This document shows, piece by piece, positions 45,622 through 55,097 of a stretch of DNA of 64,000 bases (within the stretch, counting starts at the first letter, position 1; each line of letters begins with the position of its first letter). A program made the position numbers and the translations under genes. This DNA is from Bermanella sp044597725. Lineage in GTDB: Bacteria; Pseudomonadota; Gammaproteobacteria; Pseudomonadales; Oceanobacteraceae. Under the pieces are notes generated by a model. The model was given only the letters and a program-made list of their open reading frames with translations, was not told the origin of the DNA and made no database searches. Where the stretch lies: assembly GCF_044597725.1 (NCBI RefSeq), contig NZ_CP139003.1:3224001-3288000 (forward strand), given 5' to 3'.

Positions 45622-46416
45622 TTAGCGATTTTTACTGTCATTAAGTTTCCAATCATAATCTAAAAACTCTATATCAATATTATTTTTTTGTAGAGATGAC
45701 TGTTCACTGTCGGACAGTGCTAAAGCATCCGCATAATCTAATAAAAACATTTCTAAACTGGTATATCCTTTCCAGCCCTTTTCGAAATCTTCTTTATACC
45801 ATTTAAAAATAGATGATAAATAGAGAGCACCTTGGTCTAAATAATTACGACTTTGATCGGATAAAAATAAACGTGTTTGTTGATTAAGCTGGCTATCTAG
45901 GTCTTTGCCTATATAGGCTTCATTGCGCAATGCTGGGCATCCAATACTTGCGCAATTTACTGCAAAATGAATTCTTGGATCGTTATAGACATCCTCTTCA
46001 CGGATCATTCCATGTTCAATCTGATCTAGACTAACCATATCGCCTAACAAAGAAATAAACTCTTTTTTCCAAGGCGACGAGAACCAAGAACCTAAGTCTT
46101 TAATAGACTCTATGTCTGTGTATTCGGTTAAGATTAATTTGACCGTAAATGCGTTGTAAGCATTTATTAAAAAGGCGAGCTGCTTATCGGGCGTCCAAGA
46201 ATTAAATTGCTCTCGATTAACATTCGATAAACTTGCTAAGTAACGCTCAAGTTTATTATGGTTCTGTTGTATTGCGGCATAATCTACCCATGTGACGGCG
46301 CCACCCTGTTCAACGATTACATGTTCCTGCAATAACTCCGTCCAAGAGCTATGGTCAAAACCATAGCTACTTGATACCAAGAAAATGCCCGCTAAAAATA
46401 ATGTTATTCGTTTCAT
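45622..46416 (-). CDS. DUF547-domain exported protein
   Basis: 264-residue exported protein; signal peptide MKRITLFLAGIFLVSSSYG. The DUF547 core is recognisable in KQLAFLINAYNAFTVKLIL, SLDQIEHGMIRE, YNDPRIHFAVNCASIGCPALR and LYLSSIFKWYKEDF, with the conserved cysteine-containing CASIGCP motif. Function of DUF547 is unknown. ATG 46416 begins one base after the stop of the upstream VTT-oxidoreductase gene with AGGT just ahead, so the two are coupled and the predicted functional link with that fusion protein is strong. Confidence 0.9.
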   Translation of the reverse strand: MKRITLFLAGIFLVSSSYGFDHSSWTELLQEHVIVEQGGAVTWVDYAAIQQNHNKLERYLASLSNVNREQFNSWTPDKQLAFLINAYNAFTVKLILTEYTDIESIKDLGSWFSSPWKKEFISLLGDMVSLDQIEHGMIREEDVYNDPRIHFAVNCASIGCPALRNEAYIGKDLDSQLNQQTRLFLSDQSRNYLDQGALYLSSIFKWYKEDFEKGWKGYTSLEMFLLDYADALALSDSEQSSLQKNNIDIEFLDYDWKLNDSKNR

Positions 46417-46417
46417 A

Positions 46418-48568
46418 CTAACCTCGACGCCAGGCATGATACTTTTCTAACATCGCTAGAACTTTTTGTGGTGCGTGGGCGCGTTTCCACTCCCCGGCAG
46501 CAAATTTGTTAGATTCGGCCCAAGTAGGATATGGGTGAATGGTTCCTAATATCTTGTTAAGCCCCAAACCGTACTTCATAGCAATAACAAACTCAGCTAA
46601 TAGTTCGCCAGCATGATCGCCTACAATGGTTACACCTAAAACTGTATCTTTACCCGGTGGTGTCAGTACTTTTATAAAACCACGGGCCGAACTTTCAGCT
46701 AAAGCTCGATCTAGGTCATCAATGCCATAACGGGTAACTTCATATTTGACGCCCTTTTCTTGAGCTTCGGTTTCGCTTAAACCAACTCTTGCGACTTCTG
46801 GGTCAATGAACGTCACCCAAGGTATGACTCGATAGTCCACTTTAAATTTCTTAAACTGACTGAATAAACCATTCACTGCGGCATACCAAGCTTGGTGAGA
46901 GGCAGTATGGGTAAATTGATACGGGCCAGCCACATCACCTGCAGCATAGATATTGGGGTAAAGGGTTTGCAGGTACTCGTTGGTAACAACGGTACGGTCC
47001 GTCTCAATACCTAAATCTTCCAAGCCGTATCCGGTTAACCTTGGCGCGCGCCCTACTGCACATATTAATTGATCAAACGGGATAGCGATTTCTTCACCAT
47101 TGTGCTCAGCAATTAAAACCTTTTCGGCACCTTGCATTTCACAGCGTAGCGCCTTGTGTGCGGTAAGTACTTGCACTCCATCTTCTTGTAAGCGAGCTTT
47201 TGCATAGTCAGATACGTCCACATCTTCCTTAGCCATAATGCGTTCGCCCATCTCAACCTGAGAAACTTGGCTACCAAGCCGCGCAAATGCTTGGCTTAAT
47301 TCACTGCCAATAGGCCCGCCACCTAAAACCACCAAACGTTTGGGTATTTCATCGAGTTTAGAAAACTCATCCCACAAAGTATCGCTTGTTACATAGCCGG
47401 TTTCTTCAAGACCGGGCAAAGAAGGAACAAAGGGTTGTGCCCCCGCTGCAATAACGATGCTTCGGCTGGTTAAGGTTTGTTTAGTACCATCATTCAACTG
47501 AACCTCTACGGTCCAAGGGTTAATTAATTTTCCGTAACCTTGTAACACTTCAACACCAAGGCCCGTGTAACGCTCAACACTGTCATGTGGCTCGATGCTT
47601 TTTATAACATCGTGAATACGCGCCATGATTTTATTGAATGAAAAATTAGCTTGAGTATTTTCTAATCCGTATTGCTCGGCCTGACTCATTTGCTTGGCAA
47701 CCTTAGCGCTTTTAATTAGTGCTTTGCTGGGAACACAGCCATAATTTAAACAGTCACCGCCCATCTTGTGAGCTTCAATAAGTGTTACTTTTGCTTTAAC
47801 CGCTGCTGCAATATAGGCACTCACTAAACCGCCTGCACCTGCGCCAATAACAATTAAGTTACGATCAAATGATTTAGGCTTGCTCCAGTTTTTATATACG
47901 CGACGTGCTTTAATAAATTCGGTCAGCTTTTTAGCTAAAAGCGGAAAAATCCCCAGCAATGCAAACGATAATATTAAACTGGGGCTTAGAATACCGGATA
48001 AAGAATCTATTTGCGCAATTTGTGTACCCGCATTCACGTAGACAATGGTTCCGGCAAGCATGCCCACTTGGCTAATCCAGTAGAACGTCCAAGCTTTCAT
48101 GGGGGTTAAACCCATCACCAAATTGATTAAGAAGAATGGGAAAATAGGCACCAAGCGCAAAGTAAATAGATAAAAGGCCCCTTCCTTTTTGATGCCGTTA
48201 TTGATTGACTTTAAGCGGTCACCAAATTTTTCTTGTACTGTATCGTGTAGAAGATAACGAGACACTAAGAAAGCGAGAGTGGCACCAATACTACTGGCGA
48301 AGGATACGATCAACAGACCCCAACCTAAGCCAAACAGTGCACCGCCCGCTAGCGTCATAACGGCTGCACCAGGTAAGGATAAAGCCGTCACGGCCACATA
48401 AACAGCAAAGTATATTCCGCCAACAACTAATGGCGAATCAGCAATCCACTGTTCAAACTGCCCTAAGCCTTCTTTTAAGCTCTGTAATGTCAGCAGTTGC
48501 TGCAAATCAAAAGCAAAAAACAAGACCACTAAGACAATAATAGTGGCCAATAAACTAACTTTTTTCAT
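46418..48568 (-). CDS. VTT/TVP38 membrane domain fused to a pyridine-nucleotide disulfide oxidoreductase
   Basis: 716-residue fusion. Residues 1-220 are a TVP38/TMEM64 (VTT, DedA-related) membrane domain with about six helices and the signature LSLPGAAVMTLAGGALFG and RLVPIFPFFLINLVMG. Residues about 236-716 are a mercuric-reductase/lipoamide-dehydrogenase-like flavoenzyme: FAD motif GAGAGG (242-247), redox-active C273-x4-C278 (GGDCLNYGCVPSK), NAD motif VVLGGGPIGSE, FAD-closing TLYPNIYAAGDVAG and the dimer-interface HPYPTWAES with the catalytic His-Glu pair. The N-terminal metal-binding domain and vicinal C-terminal cysteines of MerA are absent, so the substrate is not Hg by this evidence. Coupled with DUF547 and downstream of a methyltransferase-like lipoprotein. 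Confidence 0.93.
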   Translation of the reverse strand: MKKVSLLATIIVLVVLFFAFDLQQLLTLQSLKEGLGQFEQWIADSPLVVGGIYFAVYVAVTALSLPGAAVMTLAGGALFGLGWGLLIVSFASSIGATLAFLVSRYLLHDTVQEKFGDRLKSINNGIKKEGAFYLFTLRLVPIFPFFLINLVMGLTPMKAWTFYWISQVGMLAGTIVYVNAGTQIAQIDSLSGILSPSLILSFALLGIFPLLAKKLTEFIKARRVYKNWSKPKSFDRNLIVIGAGAGGLVSAYIAAAVKAKVTLIEAHKMGGDCLNYGCVPSKALIKSAKVAKQMSQAEQYGLENTQANFSFNKIMARIHDVIKSIEPHDSVERYTGLGVEVLQGYGKLINPWTVEVQLNDGTKQTLTSRSIVIAAGAQPFVPSLPGLEETGYVTSDTLWDEFSKLDEIPKRLVVLGGGPIGSELSQAFARLGSQVSQVEMGERIMAKEDVDVSDYAKARLQEDGVQVLTAHKALRCEMQGAEKVLIAEHNGEEIAIPFDQLICAVGRAPRLTGYGLEDLGIETDRTVVTNEYLQTLYPNIYAAGDVAGPYQFTHTASHQAWYAAVNGLFSQFKKFKVDYRVIPWVTFIDPEVARVGLSETEAQEKGVKYEVTRYGIDDLDRALAESSARGFIKVLTPPGKDTVLGVTIVGDHAGELLAEFVIAMKYGLGLNKILGTIHPYPTWAESNKFAAGEWKRAHAPQKVLAMLEKYHAWRRG

Positions 48569-48597
48569 GGTAGAAACCTGTTTACAAATTGCGACGT

Positions 48598-49410
48598 TTA
48601 CTTACGAAATTTCAGCGTCATTCGATCGCTTTCGCCAATCGCAAGATATTTTTCTCGATCTTGTTCACCTAAACGTAAGCTTGGTGGAAGCGTCCAAACA
48701 CCTTTGGGGTGGTCAGCAGTATCTTTCGGGTTAGCATTGATTTCTGAAGAGTCCACGAGTGTAAAGCCAGCTTTTTCAGCCATATCAATGACATAATCTT
48801 GGTGCATATAGCCAGAGCGTTCCATCATACCGGCAGGTTTATCTTCGGGTAATCGATGCTCAACAACACCTAGTATTCCGCCGGGTTTAAGCGCCTTATG
48901 GAAGGCTTTAAAAGCGGAAATCACTTGCTCGTCACCGCCGCCACGCATATACCAGTTATGCACATTTCTAAACGTAAGCACTCTATCCGCGGTTCCTTCT
49001 GGCGCTACAGCGGTTGAATTGGAAGGATTAAACACGGTTACCTTAACATCACCATATACCTGTTTCATTTCTGTAAGGTGGTCTTCATAGTTCTGTCTAG
49101 ATCGTTGGAAGTATTCTACTGGTGTTTGAGGGTCGAAATGGGCTGCATAATAGGTTCCCTGATCTTTGAGGTAAGGTGCTAAAACTTGAGTATACCAACC
49201 GCCCCCTGGCCAAATTTCAACTACAGTATGCTCCGGACTCACTTCAAAAAAATCCAGTGTCGCTTTGGGGTTTCTATATTGATCTCGACTGGCTGATTCC
49301 GCCCGATGATCTGACGATAGGATTTTATCTAACGGCTGGCTACCTGTTGTACTACAAGCCATTAAGGCAAACAGTGATGTGCTCATTATAAGCGTTTTAA
49401 CAGTGTTCAT
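48598..49410 (-). CDS. Methyltransferase-fold lipoprotein (COG4798 type)
   Basis: 270 residues. The leader MNTVKTLIMSTSLFALMAC ends in a good lipobox (LMAC, Cys19), placing the mature protein in the periplasm or outer membrane. The body is a class I SAM-methyltransferase-like fold: motif I VVEIWPGGGWYTQVLAPYL, then DRVLTFRNVHNWYM and LKPGGILGVVEHR. This combination is typical of the predicted exported methyltransferase family. No SAM is known in the periplasm, so a catalytic role is uncertain. It lies 29 bp upstream of the VTT-oxidoreductase fusion and is probably the first gene of that three-gene operon. Confidence 0.87.
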   Translation of the reverse strand: MNTVKTLIMSTSLFALMACSTTGSQPLDKILSSDHRAESASRDQYRNPKATLDFFEVSPEHTVVEIWPGGGWYTQVLAPYLKDQGTYYAAHFDPQTPVEYFQRSRQNYEDHLTEMKQVYGDVKVTVFNPSNSTAVAPEGTADRVLTFRNVHNWYMRGGGDEQVISAFKAFHKALKPGGILGVVEHRLPEDKPAGMMERSGYMHQDYVIDMAEKAGFTLVDSSEINANPKDTADHPKGVWTLPPSLRLGEQDREKYLAIGESDRMTLKFRK

Positions 49411-49518
49411 ACTCGCTCCCGGTGGCTAATACGTTACGTATAGTATATTGCGCTTGCGTGGTTTAGACGAAATACAAGCCGTTATCTTACAGTAATATTG
49501 GCAGAATAAACGCTATGT

Positions 49519-50022
49519 TTAGGCTTCAGTCTCGTGGCGAGATAATCCTGCGTAAATTTGATCTAAATTAAAGCCTCTGCGCTGTAGATAACCCATTACT
49601 TTATTTTTATCTTTGGGCTCACTCATATTAAGCGAGCGCGCTTTTTTGATAATTAAATGGTCGACGCTTTCATCCCAATTAAGTTCAGCTTCTACGTCAA
49701 AAAAAGCTTGCTCGATTACATGTTCCTGCACACCTTTTTGATTAAGCTCCATTTTAATACGTACAGGCCCATATCCACTCAATGCCTTACTTCTTACGTA
49801 CATGCCTGCAAAGCGTTCATCACTTTGTAAGCTGTTATCAATAAGCCACTGTAATACTCCATAAACGAGGCTTTCATCCTCCGTTAGAGGAATTAGTTTT
49901 TTTTCTAGTTCAGCGAAGCTATATTCACGGCGTGCTAGCAAATCAATTGCTTTTCTCTTTAAACCAGCTTCATCAACTTGAGGGGAACTGTTGTTACGGG
50001 AGTTTTTGTTACTATGGTACAT
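49519..50022 (-). CDS. recX: Regulatory protein RecX
   Basis: 167-residue modulator that binds RecA filaments and inhibits their extension and activity. It shows the all-helical RecX repeats: LKRKAIDLLARREYSFAELEKKL, YVRSKALSGYGPVRIKMELNQKGV and KVMGYLQRRGFNLDQIYAGL. It lies directly downstream of recA on the same strand beyond a terminator hairpin, so expression by partial read-through, as in E. coli, is likely. The start MYHSNKNSRN has a poorly conserved basic leader, so a slightly later start is possible. Confidence 0.94.
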   Translation of the reverse strand: MYHSNKNSRNNSSPQVDEAGLKRKAIDLLARREYSFAELEKKLIPLTEDESLVYGVLQWLIDNSLQSDERFAGMYVRSKALSGYGPVRIKMELNQKGVQEHVIEQAFFDVEAELNWDESVDHLIIKKARSLNMSEPKDKNKVMGYLQRRGFNLDQIYAGLSRHETEA

Positions 50023-50044
50023 TCCATTACCCTAAATTGATTAG

Positions 50045-50084
50045 TCACAAAAAAGCCAACTTAAGAGTAACTCAAGTTGGCTTT
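50045..50084 (-). terminator. recA terminator between recA and recX
   Basis: Perfect 11-bp stem AAAGCCAACTT / AAGTTGGCTTT (50052-50062 with 50074-50084), followed on the minus strand by GGCTTTTTTGTG. It would reduce recX relative to recA expression. Confidence 0.85.
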
Positions 50085-50111
50085 GCTTGAAGGCTTTAGG
50101 CGTTAAATACC

Positions 50112-51224
50112 TTAAGCTTCTTCTTTTGCCTTAGACGCTTTTTTGGTCGCCGGCTTAGCTTCTGCTGTAGCAGCACCTTCATCCACAATGGCTTCTTCTT
50201 TCGCTTTTGCTTTTTCTGGAGAAACCACAACCAATAACTGGTCACGAATTTGTTTTTCAATTTCTTGGCTTATAGCTGGGTTCTCTTGCAAGTATACACA
50301 AGCATTGGCTTTACCCTGACCAATCTTATCGCCTTTGTAAGCATACCAAGCGCCTGATTTATCAACCAAACCTAGCTTCACGCCTAAATCGATGATTTCG
50401 GCTTCGTGGTTAATGCCTTGGTTATACATGATTTGGAATTCGGCTTGCTTGAATGGCGGTGCAACCTTATTTTTAACCACTTTCACACGGGTTTCATTAC
50501 CCACTACTTCTTCGCCGTTCTTAACTGCGCCAGTACGACGAATATCTAAACGAACAGAAGAGTAGAATTTTAGTGCATTACCACCGGTTGTGGTTTCTGG
50601 GTTACCAAACATTACACCAATTTTCATACGAATTTGGTTAATGAAGACCACCATACAATTTGCATTTTTAACATTGGCCGTTAGTTTACGCAGTGCTTGC
50701 GACATAAGACGTGCTTGCAAACCAACGTGAGAGTCACCCATGTCGCCTTCGATTTCAGCACGTGGCGTTAGTGCTGCTACCGAGTCGACAACAATCATAT
50801 CAACTGCGCCTGAACGCACTAGGCTATCAACGATTTCTAGCGCTTGCTCACCAGTATCGGGCTGAGAAACTAATAAGCTGTCTAAGTCTACGCCAAGTTT
50901 TTCCGCATACAGTGGGTCTAGAGCGTGCTCAGCATCGACAATAGCCACGGTTTTACCGTCTTTTTGTGCTTGTGCCATAGCCGACAAACACATGGTTGTT
51001 TTACCTGATGATTCTGGGCCGTAAATTTCAACAATACGGCCATAAGGTAGACCACCAATGCCCAATGCAATATCTAATGTTAATGAGCCTGTGGAAACCG
51101 CAGGAATGGCTTCTCTGGGATGCTCGCCCATTTTCATGATGGCGCCTTTACCAAATTGGCGTTCGATTTGTCCAAGGGCTGCGTCTAGGGCTTTTTGGCG
51201 ATTCTGATCCATGTTTTGTGTCAC
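50112..51224 (-). CDS. recA: Recombinase RecA
   Basis: Central homologous-recombination and SOS protein of 370 residues. Walker A GPESSGKTTMCL (about 67-74), Walker B VDMIVVDSVAAL, L1 region GDSHVGLQARLMSQALRKLT, L2 region FINQIRMKIGVMFGNPETTTGGNALKFYSS and the RecA signature are intact. The C-terminal tail is extended and rich in Glu/Ala/Lys, as is common in the family. It is preceded by a LexA-type box at 51272-51287, and by pncC, giving the conserved pncC-recA-recX arrangement. Confidence 0.99.
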   Translation of the reverse strand: MTQNMDQNRQKALDAALGQIERQFGKGAIMKMGEHPREAIPAVSTGSLTLDIALGIGGLPYGRIVEIYGPESSGKTTMCLSAMAQAQKDGKTVAIVDAEHALDPLYAEKLGVDLDSLLVSQPDTGEQALEIVDSLVRSGAVDMIVVDSVAALTPRAEIEGDMGDSHVGLQARLMSQALRKLTANVKNANCMVVFINQIRMKIGVMFGNPETTTGGNALKFYSSVRLDIRRTGAVKNGEEVVGNETRVKVVKNKVAPPFKQAEFQIMYNQGINHEAEIIDLGVKLGLVDKSGAWYAYKGDKIGQGKANACVYLQENPAISQEIEKQIRDQLLVVVSPEKAKAKEEAIVDEGAATAEAKPATKKASKAKEEA

Positions 51225-51271
51225 CTTATTATTCAGTGTGCGAAGAGATACTCACCTCAATCCGCTATACT

Positions 51272-51287
51272 CTGTGTGGATATTCAG
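51272..51287 (-). promoter_or_regulatory. LexA (SOS) box of recA
   Basis: Minus strand CTGAATATCCACACAG fits the CTG-N10-CAG gammaproteobacterial LexA consensus. It lies inside a candidate promoter spacer (-35 TTCACT, 16 bp, -10 TATAGC), about 50 bp upstream of the recA start. Confidence 0.8.
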
Positions 51288-51358
51288 TGAATTACTGTAA
51301 ATTTAACCAGTATTAAAGCACAGTTCTTTTTTGAGTCAAAGGGCTATTTTATAACCTT

Positions 51359-51856
51359 TTATTTTAACAAGGCTTGCACCAGCAAACCCAAGGCATAGTG
51401 AGTGGCTTGCAGCCTTATTGAATGACGGTCGCCTTTAAAGTATTGAGTATTTGCTGTACTGGTTATTGAGCCATCAGTGCATTTTTCTCCTACGGCAAAA
51501 CATACCATCCCCACTGGTTTGCTATCAGTGCCACCATCTGGCCCAGCAACCCCAGTAATACTCACACTTAAATGAGCTAATGAATGACGCACAGCACCTT
51601 CAGCCATGGCTTTCGCCGTGGGCTCACTCACCGCACCTTGCTGGTCTAACACCTGCTCAGATACATCCAATAGGTCCATTTTTGCTTGATTGCTGTATGT
51701 CACAAAACCTCGGTCGAACCAAGCTGAACTACCAGGCATTCCAGTAATGCAAGTACTCACAAACCCGCCAGTACACGATTCAGCAGTAGCGACTACTTTC
51801 TCTGTGGTGTTGCACAAGCTCGAAAGTTGCGCCACCAATTGTTGATTTAAGTCCAT
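51359..51856 (-). CDS. pncC: CinA-C type nicotinamide-nucleotide amidohydrolase
   Basis: 165-residue stand-alone CinA C-terminal domain, equivalent to E. coli YgaD/PncC, which deamidates nicotinamide mononucleotide to nicotinate mononucleotide in the pyridine-nucleotide salvage cycle. Conserved motifs: ATAESCTGGFVSTCITGMPGSSAWFDRGFVTYSNQAK and SVSITGVAGPDGGTDSKPVGMVCFAVG. The first half (competence/damage domain) found in fused CinA proteins is absent, as in most gammaproteobacteria. It precedes recA on the same strand with about 130 bp between. Confidence 0.95.
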   Translation of the reverse strand: MDLNQQLVAQLSSLCNTTEKVVATAESCTGGFVSTCITGMPGSSAWFDRGFVTYSNQAKMDLLDVSEQVLDQQGAVSEPTAKAMAEGAVRHSLAHLSVSITGVAGPDGGTDSKPVGMVCFAVGEKCTDGSITSTANTQYFKGDRHSIRLQATHYALGLLVQALLK

Positions 51857-51901
51857 AATCCCTGTTGTGCCTGTTGTAAAAACCTTGCCTATTAAACCAA
51901 G

Positions 51902-51935
51902 AAAACCCCACGCTTAAAATAAACGTGGGGTTTTT
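51902..51935 (-). terminator. Terminator of katG
   Basis: AAAACCCCACG / CGTGGGGTTTT stem (51902-51912 with 51924-51934), A/T tracts on both sides. It lies 52 bp downstream of the katG stop on the minus strand, between katG and pncC. Confidence 0.88.
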
Positions 51936-51986
51936 ATGAAAGCCAAAAGGCTATTTTTTACTCTTTATGAGCAGTCGTGTAATTAC

Positions 51987-54182
51987 TTATTTAAGGTCAA
52001 AACGGTCTGCTTCCATTACTTTGTTCCAAGCCTTCACAAAGTCTGTAACAAACTTCTCGGCGGCATCGTCACTGGCATACACCTCAGCAACACCACGCAA
52101 TTGTGAATTAGAACCAAAGATTAAATCGGCACGGGTACCTGTCCACTTAACCTTACCTGAAGCACGATCTTTGCCTTCAAACTCATTTTCGTCTTTTGAT
52201 ACGGGCGACCACTCTACGCTCATATCAACAATGTTTTTAAAGAAGTCGTTACTTAGGGTTTCAGGTTTATCGGTAAATACACCATGTTTGGAGCCATTAT
52301 AATTAGCACCTAACACTCGCAAACCACCCACCAGCACGGTCATTTCAGGCGCGGTAAGGGTTAGCAATTGAGCACGATCGACCAATAGTTTTTCTGCAGG
52401 CACCGTAAACTTGGTTTTTTCAAAGTTGCGGAAACCATCAGCCATAGGTTCCATCACATCAAACGATTCAACATCGGTTTGCTCTTGCGATGCATCGGTT
52501 CGGCCCGGGTTAAATGGCACGGTTACACTGTGACCAGCATCTTTAGCGGCTTTTTCTACCCCTGCGTTACCCGCAAGTACGATTAAGTCAGCCAGTGATA
52601 CTTTTTTATTACCCGATTGAGCACCATTGAAATCACTTTGAATACCTTCAAGTGTTTTCAATACTTTGGCTAACTGATCAGGCTGGTTTACTTGCCAATC
52701 TTTTTGCGGTGCCAAACGAATACGTGCACCGTTAACCCCACCACGCATATCGGAGCCACGGAATGTAGACGCCGCCGCCCATGCTGTAGAGATAAGCTCA
52801 CTCACACTTAGGCCAGAAGCCAATACATTTGCTTTAAGATCTGCTGCGTCTTTATCATTTATTAAATCATGATCAACCGCAGGCACAGGATCTTGCCAAA
52901 TCAATTCTTCTTTTGGCACAAGGGAACCTAAATAGCGCGAAACAGGCCCCATATCGCGGTGAGTTAATTTAAACCACGCGCGAGCAAACGCATCTGCAAA
53001 CTCCTCTGGGTTTTTATGGAAATGCTCAGAAATCTTGCGATAGTCTGGATCTTCGCGCATGGCCATATCCGCAGTGGTCATCATAATGCCCACTGGCTTA
53101 GACGTATCTTCCGCATCGGGTGCATGATCTTTATCGGCCAGGTTTTTGGGCGCCCACTGATTAGCACCTGCGGGGCTCTTAGTTAGCTCCCACTCGTAAC
53201 CGAATAATACATCAAAATATCCCATGTCCCATTTAACTGGGTTGGGTGTCCAAGCGCCTTCGATTCCACTTGTAATCGTATCGCTACCTTTACCCGAGCC
53301 GTGGCTGTTTTTCCAACCAAAACCCATTTCCTCTAAAGGTGCAGCTTCAGGTTCAGGACCCAAATGGCTATCAGGGGCCGCGCCGTGCGCTTTACCAAAG
53401 GTATGACCGCCAGCGGTTAACGCAACCGTTTCATAGTCATTCATGGCCATACGCGCAAACGTTTCACGAATGTCTTTAGCCGATGCTAGTGGATCAGGGT
53501 TACCATCAGGGCCTTCTGGGTTAACATAGATTAAGCCCATTTGTACCGCTGCAAGAGGGTTTTCTAATTCACGATCACCACGATAGCGGCTATTGGCTTT
53601 TTCACTGGTGGCTAACCACTCACCTTCTGCGCCCCAATAAATGTCTTCTTCTGGTTCCCAAACGTCTTCGCGACCACCGGCAAAACCAAACGGTTTTAGA
53701 CCCATGGATTCAATGGCGCAGTTACCTGCCAAAATCATTAAATCAGCCCATGACAATTTTCGACCGTACTTTTGCTTTATTGGCCAAAGTAAACGGCGCG
53801 CTTTATCAAGGTTACCGTTATCGGGCCAACTATTCAGAGGCGCAAAACGCTGCGAGCCAGAGCCTGCACCACCACGCCCATCTGCTGTACGATAAGTACC
53901 GGCACTGTGCCAAGCCATGCGAATCATAAATGGTCCGTAATGACCATAATCGGCCGGCCACCAGTCTTGAGAGTCGGTAAGCAACTGAATAATATCGCTT
54001 TTTACTTTTTCTAAATCGAGGGTTTTGAATTCTTTGGCATAATCAAAATCTTCACCCAATGGGTTTAGCTTGGGAGAGTTTTGATGAAGGATTTTTAAAT
54101 TTAGTTGGTTAGGCCACCAATCTTCATTTTTTGTGCCGTCACCAGCAGCGTGGTTAAACGGACATTTACCTATATCGGACAT
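51987..54182 (-). CDS. katG: Catalase-peroxidase KatG
   Basis: Bifunctional heme catalase/peroxidase degrading H2O2, 731 residues in two homologous halves. The N-terminal active half has the distal Arg-Trp-His triad in MIRMAWHSAGTYR, the proximal heme histidine in TAGGHTFGKAHG, and the Trp-Tyr-Met crosslink residues characteristic of KatG (Trp in MAWHS, Tyr in LIYVNPEGP, Met in FARMAMN). The C-terminal half lacks heme ligands, as usual. No signal peptide, so cytosolic. Monocistronic; no clear OxyR site was recognised in the 150-bp upstream gap. Confidence 0.98.
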   Translation of the reverse strand: MSDIGKCPFNHAAGDGTKNEDWWPNQLNLKILHQNSPKLNPLGEDFDYAKEFKTLDLEKVKSDIIQLLTDSQDWWPADYGHYGPFMIRMAWHSAGTYRTADGRGGAGSGSQRFAPLNSWPDNGNLDKARRLLWPIKQKYGRKLSWADLMILAGNCAIESMGLKPFGFAGGREDVWEPEEDIYWGAEGEWLATSEKANSRYRGDRELENPLAAVQMGLIYVNPEGPDGNPDPLASAKDIRETFARMAMNDYETVALTAGGHTFGKAHGAAPDSHLGPEPEAAPLEEMGFGWKNSHGSGKGSDTITSGIEGAWTPNPVKWDMGYFDVLFGYEWELTKSPAGANQWAPKNLADKDHAPDAEDTSKPVGIMMTTADMAMREDPDYRKISEHFHKNPEEFADAFARAWFKLTHRDMGPVSRYLGSLVPKEELIWQDPVPAVDHDLINDKDAADLKANVLASGLSVSELISTAWAAASTFRGSDMRGGVNGARIRLAPQKDWQVNQPDQLAKVLKTLEGIQSDFNGAQSGNKKVSLADLIVLAGNAGVEKAAKDAGHSVTVPFNPGRTDASQEQTDVESFDVMEPMADGFRNFEKTKFTVPAEKLLVDRAQLLTLTAPEMTVLVGGLRVLGANYNGSKHGVFTDKPETLSNDFFKNIVDMSVEWSPVSKDENEFEGKDRASGKVKWTGTRADLIFGSNSQLRGVAEVYASDDAAEKFVTDFVKAWNKVMEADRFDLK

Positions 54183-54332
54183 AATGTGACTCCTGTTTTG
54201 TTATTGGCCGAGCATTTACTTCACCCATATAGTTATAGTGCATGAGAACAACACTAACCAATAAATTCTAACTAACGATGCGATAGTCTTTGACTTAATG
54301 CAGTGTAGTTAACAAAACAGAATTCACCTTAC

Positions 54333-55097
54333 TCACTGAGCGCAATAACCGCCATCAACAAGATAGGTATTACCATTACAGCCAGAGGCAGCATCTGATA
54401 ATAAAAATATTGCCATAGATGCGCATTCTTCATTGCTCACGTAGCGTCCTAACGGAACTCGACTGGCAAACATTTTTTGAACTTCGTCACCATGACCGGG
54501 ATTCGCTTGTTCTTCGATTGAGCGCATCATACGGTTATCAACGGGCCCTGGGTTTAACGTATTCACACGAATACCTTCTGCACCAAGTTCTGCCGCTAAA
54601 CAACGCATCATACCAACGACCGCATGTTTGCTGCTAACATACGGTGACAGGCCCGATGCGCCACGAATACCAGCAACACTTGATGTCATAACAATACTAC
54701 CGCCACCTGCCTTACGCAGTGCAGGCAAAACTGCTTCCACCCCTAAGCGCGCACCATGAAAATTTACTGCAAACACTTTTTCCCAAGCATCATCAGAGCA
54801 ACTATCAAATGGACCCACTTCCCCTTCGATGCCAGCATTTAAAAATACGCCATCTAAACGCCCAAAGTGTTCAATTGCCGCATCAACCATACGTTGGTTG
54901 TCTTCTCTAGAAGTCACATCAACTGCCAAGCCCACAGCTCGATCGCCTAATGAATTAGCAATGGCTTCCACTACTGAAGCTTCACGGTCAGTAATCACAA
55001 CACTGGCACCACAAGAATGAGCTAAACGAGCGGTGGCTTCACCAATACCACCAGCGCCACCCGTAATGGCAATAACTTTTCCTGTCATATCGATCAC
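54333..55097 (-). CDS. Short-chain dehydrogenase/reductase
   Basis: Classical SDR of 254 residues: NAD(P)-binding TGGAGGIGEATARLA (about 11-17), NAG motif LNAGIEGEVGP, catalytic Ser in IVMTSSVAGIRG and YxxxK in SPYVSSKHAVVG, then NTLNPGPVDNRMM. The aspartate at the end of beta-2 (VVITDREASV) points to NAD+ preference. MIDMTGK offers two possible ATGs (55097 and 55088). It is not in an obvious operon, and substrate cannot be deduced; related enzymes act on hydroxysteroids, hydroxyacyl or sugar alcohol substrates. Confidence 0.9.
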   Translation of the reverse strand: MIDMTGKVIAITGGAGGIGEATARLAHSCGASVVITDREASVVEAIANSLGDRAVGLAVDVTSREDNQRMVDAAIEHFGRLDGVFLNAGIEGEVGPFDSCSDDAWEKVFAVNFHGARLGVEAVLPALRKAGGGSIVMTSSVAGIRGASGLSPYVSSKHAVVGMMRCLAAELGAEGIRVNTLNPGPVDNRMMRSIEEQANPGHGDEVQKMFASRVPLGRYVSNEECASMAIFLLSDAASGCNGNTYLVDGGYCAQ

